From assembly GCA_938009235.1 (NCBI GenBank), contig CALLIK010000004.1:1-64000 (forward strand): DNA of 64,000 nucleotides, in the 5' to 3' direction. The position numbers and the translations under genes were made by a program. Source of the DNA: an uncultured Caulobacterales bacterium. GTDB taxonomy: Bacteria > Pseudomonadota > Alphaproteobacteria > Caulobacterales > Maricaulaceae. The number at the start of each line of letters is the position of its first letter. Position 1 is the stretch's first letter. The notes beneath the pieces were generated by a model. It did not search any database. It saw only the letters and a program-made list of their open reading frames with translations, and was not told the origin of the DNA. Positions 19,582 to 29,037 of this stretch are shown here, piece after piece.

Positions 19582-22218
19582 CTATTCGTCCGCCTCTAGG
19601 GTATCCGCCGCAGGTTTTTTAGCCGTAGGCTTTTTCTTAGCAGCGGGTTTCTTTTTAGCCGCAGGTTTCTTCTTTGCGGCTGGCTTCTTTTTCGCTGCTG
19701 GTTTTTTCTTGGCCGCAGCTTTTTTCTTCTTCGGAGCCTTCGCTTCTTTCGCTGCGATATATTCTAGTGCCATTTCGACAGTGACCTCTTGTGGGTCTTG
19801 GCCCTTCGGGATCGTCGCGTTGACTTTTTCGTATTTCACATAGGCGCCATATTTGCCTTCCATAATGGAAAGCGGCTTCTCTGTCTTTGGATGTTTGCCT
19901 AGGTCTTTGACGACCTTGCCGCCGCGTCCACGGCCAGGGTTGGCACGTTTATCCGCAATGCGAGAGACAGCTTCATTCATACCGAGCGTGAACATCTCGT
20001 CAGTTTCTTTGAGGCTTACATAGGTCGTGTTATGTTTGATGTAAGGACCAAAGCGGCCGAGCGCGGTGATGATCTGGTTGCCGTCTTCTGGATGGCTACC
20101 GATTTTACGCGGTAGGTTGATGAGCATGATACCTTTTTCGAGGTCCATGTCGTCGTATGGCCATGTCTTCGGCAGACTTGTGCGCTTTGGTTTTTTCTCC
20201 GTTTCCATTTCCACATAGGGGCCGAAACGACCTGTTTTAAGAACGATATCTTTTTCAGTCTCAGGATGCGGGCCGAGGAGCTTGTCTTCGGCGGTGGAGT
20301 CAGGTGAATCGCTACCGAATGGGCGCGTCATCTTACACTCAGGGTAGTTCGAACAGCCAACGAAGGCACCGAATTTACCGAGCTTGAGAGAGAGCTGACC
20401 TTCTTCGCATTTAGGGCATTTGCGCGGGTCGCTGCCGTCTTCTTTTTCAGGGAAGACGATTGTTTTAAGCGAAACATTGAGCGCGTCTAGGACGTGCGTG
20501 ATGCGCAATTCTTTTGTGCCGTCAATGGTTGCGGAAAACTCGGTCCAGAAATCACCGAGAAGTTTCAACCAATCGAGGTCGCCCGCAGAGACTTTATCGA
20601 GCTGCTCTTCCATGTTGGCCGTGTAGTTATACTGGACATATTTCGTGAAAAACTCTTCCAAGAAAGCTGTCAGAAGGCGGCCTTTATCGGACGGTGTGAA
20701 GCGGCGCTTTTCTAGCTCCACATAACCACGGTCTTGAAGCACTTTGAGGATAGACGCGTAAGTTGATGGACGGCCAATGCCTAGTTCTTCCATACGCTTA
20801 ACGAGGGACGCTTCAGAATAACGCGGCGGTGGTTGCGTGAAATGCTGAACGGCTTCGATGTCTTTTGATGTGAGGGATTGTCCTGCTTCAACAGCCGGCA
20901 GGTCAGTGTCTTTTTCGTCGCCTTCGTCTTTTTTAGCTTGAGTTTCCTCATAGAGCTTCAGGAAACCATCAAAGCGCACGACTTGTCCTGTGGCGCGGAG
21001 GCCGACAGTATTGGCGTTATCTTCAATTGTGATCGTTGTGCGTTCCAACATCGCGGAGGACATTTGCGACGCCATGGCGCGTTTCCAAATCAGCTCATAC
21101 AGCTTCTTCATATCCCCAGACAGGCTGAGGGAAGCGGGCGTGCGGTCAAAACCAGTGGGGCGGATAGCTTCATGGGCCTCCTGCGCATTTTTGGCTTTGG
21201 TCTTATAAACACGATGCTGTTTAGGCAGGTAGCTCTCGCCATATTCGCTTTGGATCGTGGCGCGGCAATCGCTGATGGCTTCGCCAATCATGCTGATACC
21301 ATCGGTACGCATATAGGTAATGAGGCCAGTGGTCTCGCCGCCAATGTCGACACCTTCATAAAGGCGCTGTGCGGTCTGCATGGTTTGCGTCGCCGAGAAG
21401 CCAAGTTTCCGTGAGGCTTCCTGCTGCAACGTCGATGTCATAAATGGCGCGGATGGATTGCGCGTGAGGGGCTTGGCCTCAACCTTTGTGATGGAGAGGT
21501 TCGCGGCGGTCACGGCGGCTTTCGCCTTCATCGCCAAGTCTTCATTGTTCAGTGAGAACTTATCTAGCTTGTCGCCATTTAACGACACGAGGCGCGCAGG
21601 GAAATTCCCTTTGGCGGCTGTCATCACGCCCGCAACAGACCAATATTCACGATTATCGAATTGCTCGATCTCAGTTTCGCGTTCCGTAATCAGCTTAAGC
21701 GCAACGGATTGCACACGGCCCGCAGACCGAGCACCTGGGAGCTTACGCCACAGCACAGGGGAGAGCGTAAAGCCCACAAGATAATCAAGCGCGCGGCGCG
21801 CAAGGTAGGCGTCGACAAGTTCTTGATCAAGTTGACGCGGGTTCGCGATGGCTTCGGTAACAGATTTCTTCGTGATCGCGTTAAAGACGACGCGCTCTAC
21901 GGGTTTGCCTTTGAAGGACTTCTTTTTGGAGAGAACTTCAAGGAGATGCCACGAAATCGCTTCACCTTCGCGATCCGGATCGGTCGCGAGAATGAGTTTG
22001 TCAGCTTTGGCGAGAGCGACATCAATATCTTTGATCCGCTTCTTGGATTGCGTGTCCACGTTCCAGCTCATCGCGAAGTTATTCTCTGGATCAACGGACC
22101 CGTTTTTGGACGGAAGGTCTCGAACATGACCAAAACTCGCGAGGACTTTATAGTCCTTACCGAGGTATTTCTCGATGGTCTTGGCCTTGGCGGGTGACTC
22201 GACGATGACAAGATTCAT
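19582..22218 (-). CDS. topA: DNA topoisomerase I with Lys/Ala/Pro-repeat C-terminal tail
   Basis: MNLVIVESPAKAKTIEKYLGKDY, ATDPDREGEAISWHL, TTGLITYMRTDG, CPKCEEGQLSLKLGKFGAFVGCSNYPEC; tail (AAKKKP)n. Confidence 0.98.
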   Translation of the reverse strand: MNLVIVESPAKAKTIEKYLGKDYKVLASFGHVRDLPSKNGSVDPENNFAMSWNVDTQSKKRIKDIDVALAKADKLILATDPDREGEAISWHLLEVLSKKKSFKGKPVERVVFNAITKKSVTEAIANPRQLDQELVDAYLARRALDYLVGFTLSPVLWRKLPGARSAGRVQSVALKLITERETEIEQFDNREYWSVAGVMTAAKGNFPARLVSLNGDKLDKFSLNNEDLAMKAKAAVTAANLSITKVEAKPLTRNPSAPFMTSTLQQEASRKLGFSATQTMQTAQRLYEGVDIGGETTGLITYMRTDGISMIGEAISDCRATIQSEYGESYLPKQHRVYKTKAKNAQEAHEAIRPTGFDRTPASLSLSGDMKKLYELIWKRAMASQMSSAMLERTTITIEDNANTVGLRATGQVVRFDGFLKLYEETQAKKDEGDEKDTDLPAVEAGQSLTSKDIEAVQHFTQPPPRYSEASLVKRMEELGIGRPSTYASILKVLQDRGYVELEKRRFTPSDKGRLLTAFLEEFFTKYVQYNYTANMEEQLDKVSAGDLDWLKLLGDFWTEFSATIDGTKELRITHVLDALNVSLKTIVFPEKEDGSDPRKCPKCEEGQLSLKLGKFGAFVGCSNYPECKMTRPFGSDSPDSTAEDKLLGPHPETEKDIVLKTGRFGPYVEMETEKKPKRTSLPKTWPYDDMDLEKGIMLINLPRKIGSHPEDGNQIITALGRFGPYIKHNTTYVSLKETDEMFTLGMNEAVSRIADKRANPGRGRGGKVVKDLGKHPKTEKPLSIMEGKYGAYVKYEKVNATIPKGQDPQEVTVEMALEYIAAKEAKAPKKKKAAAKKKPAAKKKPAAKKKPAAKKKPAAKKKPTAKKPAADTLEADE

Positions 22219-22408
22219 TACATACTCTGTATTAGTAGTGAGGCGCGGCATTTGGGCGAGCGACTAAATAATGTCAACAGTGACACACAATTGAGGCATA
22301 TTGAAACCTATCTGCGGTTTAGGCTAGTTTCATATATATAAGGTTCACATTTATTAAGAGTTTATTAGTTTGCGCAACCTTAAAGTGAGTGCAGGAGAGG
22401 GCAAAACT

Positions 22409-22606
22409 ATGGGCATGCAAAGAGAATTAATCGAAGACGTTGTATTCAGCGTAAAGGCAGAGGAAGTGCCATCTGCTTTCGCGACTGAGACGGGTAGCTA
22501 TATTGCTGATCTCTTAGGGGAGCTTCAGATAATATCGAAAATCAGCGGAATGACCGTTCTGTCTGAGGATATACAGGGATTGCTGTCGAAGCATACGCCT
22601 TCATAG
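22409..22606 (+). CDS. Hypothetical small protein
   Basis: 65 aa from MGMQRELIEDVVFSVKAEEVPSAF...; GGAGAGGG upstream; divergently placed between topA and dprA. Confidence 0.45.
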   Translation: MGMQRELIEDVVFSVKAEEVPSAFATETGSYIADLLGELQIISKISGMTVLSEDIQGLLSKHTPS

Positions 22607-22632
22607 TTAAACCAAGGTCTATATTATAGGCT

Positions 22633-23775
22633 TTAGGCTACACTTATACGGCCATCGGGCTCTACATTCGCATGGCCATTCAACTCAATCTCCAAAAGGG
22701 CTGCGGTAACAATCGACACAGGCAGGCCAGACGCGCGGATGATGTCATCCCGCGGAGTTGGCGTTGGGGACAATAGGTCTCTAACCACACCGATGGCTTT
22801 ATCTATGTCCGCTTTTGCACCTGTCGCGTCGAAAGGTGCGCCTTCATAAGGCGTACGAGGCTCTTCGACCCCAAGAGACCGTAGGCTTTCCAATACATTC
22901 ACTACATCTTCAGCGGATTCTATCAGATGTGCGCCTTGACGAATGAGGCGGTTACAGCCTTTCGTTCGTGGGTCGAGGGGTGAACCGGGAGCAGCCATAA
23001 CTTCGCGGTTCTGTTCCAAGGCGTAACGCGCCGTAATCAATGTGCCTGACCGTTCTGCGGCTTCGATCACGACAACGCCGCGTGATAATCCAGAAATGAT
23101 ACGATTGCGGCGCGGGAAATCGCGGGCCGAGGCTCTGTATCCTAACGGGCTCTCGCTGACGATGGCTCCCGTTTTTGCCATTCGAGCGTGAAGTTCTGCA
23201 TTTTCTCGCGGGTAAATATGATCCACACCGCCGCCCAAAACCGCGACGGTTCCAGTCTCTATTGCGCCGTGATGCGCGGCGGAGTCTATCCCGCGCGCAA
23301 GGCCCGAAACAACAGTGTATCCCGCTTGCCCAAGTTCTGTAGCGAGGCCGCCTGCAAAACGTTGCCCTATAGCGGAGGCATTTCGAGACCCGATGATCGC
23401 GACACATGGTTTATGCAAAAGGGACAACTGGCCCATGACGGAAATGACTGGCGGCGCTGGGTCGAGGGCCCGTAAATATTTAGGGTAATCTGGTTCTATG
23501 GCGCAAATCAGACGTACGCCCATGCGGTCCGCATAGTCCATTTCAGCTTCGACTTGTTCCGCGCTTGGAGGACGAATTTCCTTCTTGCGGATCAGCGATG
23601 GGAGCTCGTCTAAGGCCGTTGCCGCATCTCCATAGCGGTTGATGAGGTCGCGAAAGGACACGGGTCCGACATTTTGTGTGCGAATGAGGCGAAGCCAATC
23701 GCGCCGTTCAGTAAAACTAAGCTCGCGGGGCATAGTCGTCTTAGCTCTTTTGACCAATTTTTGTTTCTTCACCAC
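22633..23775 (-). CDS. dprA: DNA-processing protein DprA
   Basis: CVAIIGSRNASAIGQRFAGGLATELGQAGYTVVSGLARGIDSAAHHGAI...SESPLGYRASARDFPRRNRIISGLS. Confidence 0.96.
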   Translation of the reverse strand: MVKKQKLVKRAKTTMPRELSFTERRDWLRLIRTQNVGPVSFRDLINRYGDAATALDELPSLIRKKEIRPPSAEQVEAEMDYADRMGVRLICAIEPDYPKYLRALDPAPPVISVMGQLSLLHKPCVAIIGSRNASAIGQRFAGGLATELGQAGYTVVSGLARGIDSAAHHGAIETGTVAVLGGGVDHIYPRENAELHARMAKTGAIVSESPLGYRASARDFPRRNRIISGLSRGVVVIEAAERSGTLITARYALEQNREVMAAPGSPLDPRTKGCNRLIRQGAHLIESAEDVVNVLESLRSLGVEEPRTPYEGAPFDATGAKADIDKAIGVVRDLLSPTPTPRDDIIRASGLPVSIVTAALLEIELNGHANVEPDGRISVA

Positions 23776-24343
23776 GGCGGAGGCGGTTGATGTTCTCGCG
23801 GTGTCGCCAAAGGATGACCGCCGACATAAATCCAGCCATGACGCCAGCGCCTTGCGGGAAGACTATAACCCCTACGAGGCTTGTGACCACACAGGCGATC
23901 AATGCGCCCAGTGAAGAGTATTTCGTCACAACCGCCGTCATGAGCCAGATGCCCGCCGCGACGAGACCGAGTGGCCAGACGAGGGCGAAGAGACCGCCGA
24001 AGAATGTTGCAACACCTTTGCCGCCCTTAAATCCGAGCCAAACAGGATAACAATGACCGATCAGGGCTGCGGCTGCGGCAATGTAACCAAATGGCAGGCC
24101 AAGCCAGTTTTGAATGAGCCATCCAGTAAGGCCTGCTTTCGCGCCGTCTAAAATGAGGGTCAGTAAAGCAATGTCCTTTCGGCCCGTCCGCAGAACATTC
24201 GTTGCGCCAATGTTGCCTGAGCCAATTTTGCGGATGTCGCCTTGGCCAGTGGCTTTTGCCAAGAGGAGGCCAAATGGAATCGAGCCTGCGAGATACCCAA
24301 TCGCGAGAGCCATGAGCCAATATGTTATTTGTTGCGTTGCCAT
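23741..24343 (-). CDS. plsY: Glycerol-3-phosphate acyltransferase PlsY
   Basis: GYLAGSIPFGLLLAK, IRKIGSGNIGATNVLRTG, GHCYPVWLGFKGGKGVATFFG. Confidence 0.97.
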   Translation of the reverse strand: MATQQITYWLMALAIGYLAGSIPFGLLLAKATGQGDIRKIGSGNIGATNVLRTGRKDIALLTLILDGAKAGLTGWLIQNWLGLPFGYIAAAAALIGHCYPVWLGFKGGKGVATFFGGLFALVWPLGLVAAGIWLMTAVVTKYSSLGALIACVVTSLVGVIVFPQGAGVMAGFMSAVILWRHRENINRLRRGEETKIGQKS

Positions 24344-24403
24344 GCTTTCATGTGCCGCAGCTAGACGCAGCTGTAAAGCAATGTAAGGCGTTTTACGCGG
24401 GGC

Positions 24404-25417
24404 TTATGCGGCCTTCGTAAGCCTTGTGAGTTTGTCTTTGATATCCATCGTTAGCTCTAGGGACCGCAACCGCGCGCTCTGGTCGTGGAAGTTTTTGGCG
24501 ATGATGATTTCGTCAGGTTTCACGAGGTCATTAAAGACAGAGAGGCGTTCGGCGACTGTCTCTACTGTGCCGACGGCGCTGACTTGCAGCATGGATTGGA
24601 TCTGCGCGGCGAGATGGGCGGGGACTTCGTAGTTTTCCACAGGGCGGCGCGCGAGGCCACGTTGATTGGTCATTATGCCAACAAAGGCCTGAACGAGTGT
24701 TGAGAAGTGAAAATGAGCCTCTGCGTCCGTGTCGGCGGCAAAGACATTACACGCCATCATAAAGTAGGGCGCGTCCAAGTGCCGTGAGGGTTTGAAATCA
24801 CGGCGGTATATCTCTGCGGCCTGAAGCAAGTGACTTGGCGCGAAATGCGAGGCGAACGCATAGGGTAGGCCAAGCTGGGCTGCGAGTTGCGCCCCAAATA
24901 GGCTAGAGCCGAGTATCCAGACTGGCACGCCTGTGCCTTCACCAGGGATAGCGCGCACGCCCGATGCTGTCGTGTCCTCAGGCTTGGATAAATAATGGAT
25001 GAGTTCTTGGACGTCATTCGGGAAGCTATTGGCGGCTTGCTCGTAATCTTTACGCAAGGCGCGGATGACGCCCATATCTCCGCCGGGTGCGCGGCCAAGA
25101 CCAAGGTCAATGCGTCCGGGGTGGAGTGTTGCCAAGGTGCCGAATTGTTCAGCAATCAGCAACGGCGCATGATTAGGCAGCATAACGCCGCCAGAGCCTA
25201 AGCGTATCGTTTTCGTCTGAGCAGCAACATGGGCGATCAAAACGGATGTCGCGGAGCTGGCAACACCCGGAATGTTGTGGTGTTCCGCATACCACACGCG
25301 GTTGAAGCCGAGGGCCTCAGCCTTCTGCGCAAGCCCGACGCTGCCCGCAAAGCTGTCTGCGGCTGTACCGCCCTCGACAATTTGGGCGAGATCAAGGATC
25401 GAAAAAGGGACATTCAT
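24404..25417 (-). CDS. LLM-class (luciferase-like) flavin-dependent oxidoreductase
   Basis: [71 protein letters not shown]. Confidence 0.92.
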   Translation of the reverse strand: MNVPFSILDLAQIVEGGTAADSFAGSVGLAQKAEALGFNRVWYAEHHNIPGVASSATSVLIAHVAAQTKTIRLGSGGVMLPNHAPLLIAEQFGTLATLHPGRIDLGLGRAPGGDMGVIRALRKDYEQAANSFPNDVQELIHYLSKPEDTTASGVRAIPGEGTGVPVWILGSSLFGAQLAAQLGLPYAFASHFAPSHLLQAAEIYRRDFKPSRHLDAPYFMMACNVFAADTDAEAHFHFSTLVQAFVGIMTNQRGLARRPVENYEVPAHLAAQIQSMLQVSAVGTVETVAERLSVFNDLVKPDEIIIAKNFHDQSARLRSLELTMDIKDKLTRLTKAA

Positions 25418-25712
25418 GTCAATTTATTACGGTGGTTGCATGTTGTTTGGCAAGTCACTGTTCGATTCGTCACTTTTAAGAGGAGCTATTTAGCGTTGTT
25501 TCAATGTCACGATTTTGGGCGTGGTCTAATACTATAGTTTCTAATGGTTAGCAGGCAATGATTTGGTCAAATGTAAAAATAATTACACTTTGTTAAGAAA
25601 TGTCAGTTGAAATTCATTTTGGCTGCCCTTAGTCAAAAAAAGATGACGGTGGTAAAGTCAAAACTAATACCTCGTCGCGCTTAACTGAAGGCCTCATTGA
25701 GGTAAGATTCGC

Positions 25713-26114
25713 ATGACTGATGAAATTACGAGTGAGTTAGAAGTTGAGCTTCATGACGTCTTTTATGTCACTCAAGTTACACGGGACACGCCAATTGAAG
25801 CGGTTGTGGGCGCTGACATGGTCCGCATGGATCCAGGTAAAGACTCGCAAACACATCGCCATAATTTCAGCGAAACTGTTTTGTTTTTCTCAAGTGGCAA
25901 GGCGACTGTATTCGTGAATGATGTCCCGCATAGTGTCTGTGCAGGGGACCGCTTGCTGATTGGTAAGGCTGAGTTTCATAGTGTTTCAACACCAGAGGAT
26001 AGTGGATGCGAGTTTTTATCCGTACAAACTCCGCCTATTCTAACGAAGGCATCGGGCTTTAGAGATTTAGAGACACGCGAAGAGGCCGCAGCGAACACGC
26101 AATCTAACGCCTAA
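25713..26114 (+). CDS. Small cupin-domain protein
   Basis: VRMDPGKDSQTHRHNFSETVLFFSSGKATVFVNDVPHSVCAGDRLLIGKAEFHSV. Confidence 0.7.
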   Translation: MTDEITSELEVELHDVFYVTQVTRDTPIEAVVGADMVRMDPGKDSQTHRHNFSETVLFFSSGKATVFVNDVPHSVCAGDRLLIGKAEFHSVSTPEDSGCEFLSVQTPPILTKASGFRDLETREEAAANTQSNA

Positions 26115-26231
26115 TTACTAGGCCAAATGATCGCATATAGACTATTTGTGCTGAGACTCGCTTAAACAATGCTTGTGGTGAAGCGTCTTCATTTCCGTAT
26201 ATTTATTGGAATTAATAAGAGAAGAAAAAAA

Positions 26232-26305
26232 TGGAGGTACCACCCGGAATCGAACCGGGGTACACGGATTTGCAATCCGGTGCGTGACCACTCCGCCATG
26301 GTACC
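26232..26305 (-). tRNA. tRNA-Cys (anticodon GCA), CCA encoded
   Basis: Reverse complement GGTACCATGGCGGAGTGGTCACGCACCGGATTGCAAATCCGTGTACCCCGGTTCGATTCCGGGTGGTACCTCCA; 7-bp acceptor GGTACCA/TGGTACC; anticodon loop TTGCAAA. Confidence 0.96.
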
Positions 26306-26430
26306 TCGAGCGGTGGAAGCGGTGCTATAATCATAAGGTCTGCTGCCCGCAATAGCTGATTGCGGTGTTCGCATACGAAGGTTATAGCGCATCAACAGTT
26401 TACACTTTATATTTCGCGAGTTTTACCTTG

Positions 26431-27084
26431 ATGACTGATTTTTCTGTTGCCCGTGATGCCATGGTCGAGTCCCAAATTCGTACGTCTGATGTCACTGATC
26501 TGGGGCTATTGGCGGCCTTTAGAACGACTCCACGTGAGATTTTTGTACCGACGGCCCGAAAGGCCCTTTCATATTCGGATCGACATATTGAAACGGATGA
26601 AGCGCGAACAATGCTCGCGCCGCGTGATTTGGCGAAAATGATACAAGCTGCCGATGTCAAAACTAGTGATGTTGTTTTAGATATTGGATGTGGCCGCGGC
26701 TATTCGACGGCCATTCTGGCGCAGTTGGCGGAAACTGTAGTTGGGCTTGAAATATCTGAGCGTGCGGTGGCGCTTGCGACTGAATTGCTCGTGGATGCAG
26801 ATGTTTCCAATGCGGCGGTTGTTCAAGGCGATCTGAAATCTGGTGCGGCTGAACATGGCCCTTTCAACGTCATTTTCGTTGGTGCAGCCGTGTCGGCCGC
26901 TCATAAGCAATGGTTCTCGCAAATGGCGAATGGTGGGCGTTTGGTCTGCATCACGCAAAATGGTCCCATGGGACGTGTAAGTGTTTTTACAAAATCTGGT
27001 GATACGATTGGTGAACGCGTCGTCTTTGACGCCAGCGCACCATATTTACCTGGGTTCGAGCCAAAGGCCGAATTTGTATTCTAG
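26431..27084 (+). CDS. Protein-L-isoaspartate O-methyltransferase family protein
   Basis: FSVARDAMVESQIRTSDVTD, VLDIGCGRGYSTAILAQLAETVVGLE. Confidence 0.88.
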   Translation: MTDFSVARDAMVESQIRTSDVTDLGLLAAFRTTPREIFVPTARKALSYSDRHIETDEARTMLAPRDLAKMIQAADVKTSDVVLDIGCGRGYSTAILAQLAETVVGLEISERAVALATELLVDADVSNAAVVQGDLKSGAAEHGPFNVIFVGAAVSAAHKQWFSQMANGGRLVCITQNGPMGRVSVFTKSGDTIGERVVFDASAPYLPGFEPKAEFVF

Positions 27085-27189
27085 CTAGCACTTGCAATTT
27101 TGCATGGCGGTTGGCCTACCATTGGCGGGTTTCGTTTTAGCGCGGTGTCCCTTAGGGAACGACTCTCATTTGACTGACGGGACAACGTT

Positions 27190-28917
27190 GTGACCTTACG
27201 TGCCTTCGCCGCAACAATTTTAACAGCGACAGCGTGCCTGTCTGGTTCAGCCCAAGCCCAAGTTGAGACTGAAGGCCTGCGCGATGCTTTGGTTTCGGTT
27301 TATTCGCAAAACCCACGACTTCTCGCAGAACGTGCCCGCTTGCGCGAAATTGATGAAACTTATGTCCAAGCTCGCGCGCAAGGGCGATTCACTGTCGGTG
27401 GGTCCGCGTCTATCTCTCAAGCGTGGGTCAAGTTTCCAAACGCGAGTGAATTAATTTCAGGCGCAACAGGGGATTTGAGCGTTAGCGGTGCACCCAAAGA
27501 GGCTGGTGTGCAGATCATACAACCGCTCTATCAAGGTGGTCGTGTGCGTGCGCTGAAAAACCAAACCAAATTAGGTGTCTTGGCAGCGAGAGAAAACCTC
27601 CGTGCGCAGGAAAATGCTCTCTTTTTGGCGGCGGCGAATGCCTATGTGGATGTTCGGCGTGATGAAGAGGTTACTCGCATCCGCCGCAATAATGTCTCGG
27701 TTTTGTCCCGTCAGCTAGAGGCTGCTACAGCGCGCTTTGATGTTGGGCAGGGGACACGCACCGATATCGCTCAATCCGAATCACGCGCCGCATTGGCGGA
27801 GGCAGGGCTCGCGCAAGCGGAGGCTCAGCTTACGAGTTCGCGCGCGTCATATGTACGTTTGGTTGGACGTATGCCTAGTTTGCTTAGCGCGCCGCCAAAG
27901 TTCGCAATACCCGCAACGGTATCTGACGCCATTGCCGCGGCTCGTGAGAACAGTCCGCAACTCATAGGGTCTTATTTCAATGAGGCCGCAGGCCGAGCCG
28001 CAATTAATGTTGCCAAGGCATCTGGCCGTCCCACCGTGTCTTTGGCGGGGAGCTTGTCACGTCAACGCGACCAAATTTCAAATATTACAGAGTTCGATAC
28101 GGCTGCGATTACGGCTCAGGTGACAATCCCATTTTATTCGGGGGGCGCTAACCGGTCTCATGTTCGTCAGGCCCAACACGCGAAAACACGTTTGGCCTTT
28201 GAGACGCGTGATGCGGAACTCGCCGTTGATGAGTCCGTGACGAAAATTTGGGCTCAACTTGGCGCGGCGCGCGCAACACTTAAGGCTGTGCGCAGGCAAG
28301 AAGATGCGGCAGAGATTGCGTTTGAAGGCGTGACGTTGGAGCAATCCGTTGGCACACGCGATCAACTGGACGTTTTGAACGCAGAACAAGAGGTGCTGAA
28401 TGCGAAGTTGTCTGTTGTTGAGGCCGAACGAAATGTGAATGCGGCGACCTATAGCTTACTTTCTGTGATAGGTGTTTTTGACGCTGAGGGCATTCGTTTG
28501 TCTGTCGACACCTATGACAAGAGTGCTAATTTTGAACTTGTTCGCTATAAGGGTCTAACCGAAGCGGTTGATACATATGCGCCAGAGTTCACTAAACGCA
28601 TTGGTCGTCAATTGCCCGATTTGGTGTCTGATATCACGGGGTTTACGGAGACACTCTATGTAGACACGCCGCTAAAGACAGGTGTTGAAGGGGCGGGGGC
28701 CTTGGTTGGTTCAGGTGCAAAGGGCGTTACATACGCCATAGATAAAATCACAGGACTAGAGCCTAATACTGACCTTTTACAGGATGTTGACACTTTAGAT
28801 ATCATCATCGAGCCAGTTAAACCTACGTCTAAGCCGCCCTATGACCCGTTAATAGGTGGATCTTTGCATGGCAATGTTGATGAAATTTATATGCCAGCTG
28901 ATTCTCCCGTGGATTGA
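27190..28917 (+). CDS. tolC: TolC-family outer membrane protein
   Basis: Signal peptide; QPLYQGGRVRALKNQTKLGVLAARE, VRRDEEVTRIRRNNVSVLSRQLEAATARFDVGQGTRTDIAQSESRAALAEA. Confidence 0.92.
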   Translation: MTLRAFAATILTATACLSGSAQAQVETEGLRDALVSVYSQNPRLLAERARLREIDETYVQARAQGRFTVGGSASISQAWVKFPNASELISGATGDLSVSGAPKEAGVQIIQPLYQGGRVRALKNQTKLGVLAARENLRAQENALFLAAANAYVDVRRDEEVTRIRRNNVSVLSRQLEAATARFDVGQGTRTDIAQSESRAALAEAGLAQAEAQLTSSRASYVRLVGRMPSLLSAPPKFAIPATVSDAIAAARENSPQLIGSYFNEAAGRAAINVAKASGRPTVSLAGSLSRQRDQISNITEFDTAAITAQVTIPFYSGGANRSHVRQAQHAKTRLAFETRDAELAVDESVTKIWAQLGAARATLKAVRRQEDAAEIAFEGVTLEQSVGTRDQLDVLNAEQEVLNAKLSVVEAERNVNAATYSLLSVIGVFDAEGIRLSVDTYDKSANFELVRYKGLTEAVDTYAPEFTKRIGRQLPDLVSDITGFTETLYVDTPLKTGVEGAGALVGSGAKGVTYAIDKITGLEPNTDLLQDVDTLDIIIEPVKPTSKPPYDPLIGGSLHGNVDEIYMPADSPVD

Positions 28918-29037
28918 ATAGTTCTGCGGGTAGACAAGTGCTAAGCGTTGTTTTAACGTTATTTTTAGAATAGTTAGGCTGTCGGGGGACCGCTTGATTG
29001 ACACATTTGATGTTGAGCTAGTGCAGGAATAAAATTT

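Noticed and set aside
22354-22368. CtrA-like half-perfect site TTAAGAGTTTATTAG upstream of the 22409 ORF, and a similar TTAACGTTATTTTTA at 28953-28967 upstream of popZ
   Set aside because: Each matches TTAA-N7-TTAA at only 7 of 8 positions in AT-rich DNA; expected by chance at this frequency without expression data.
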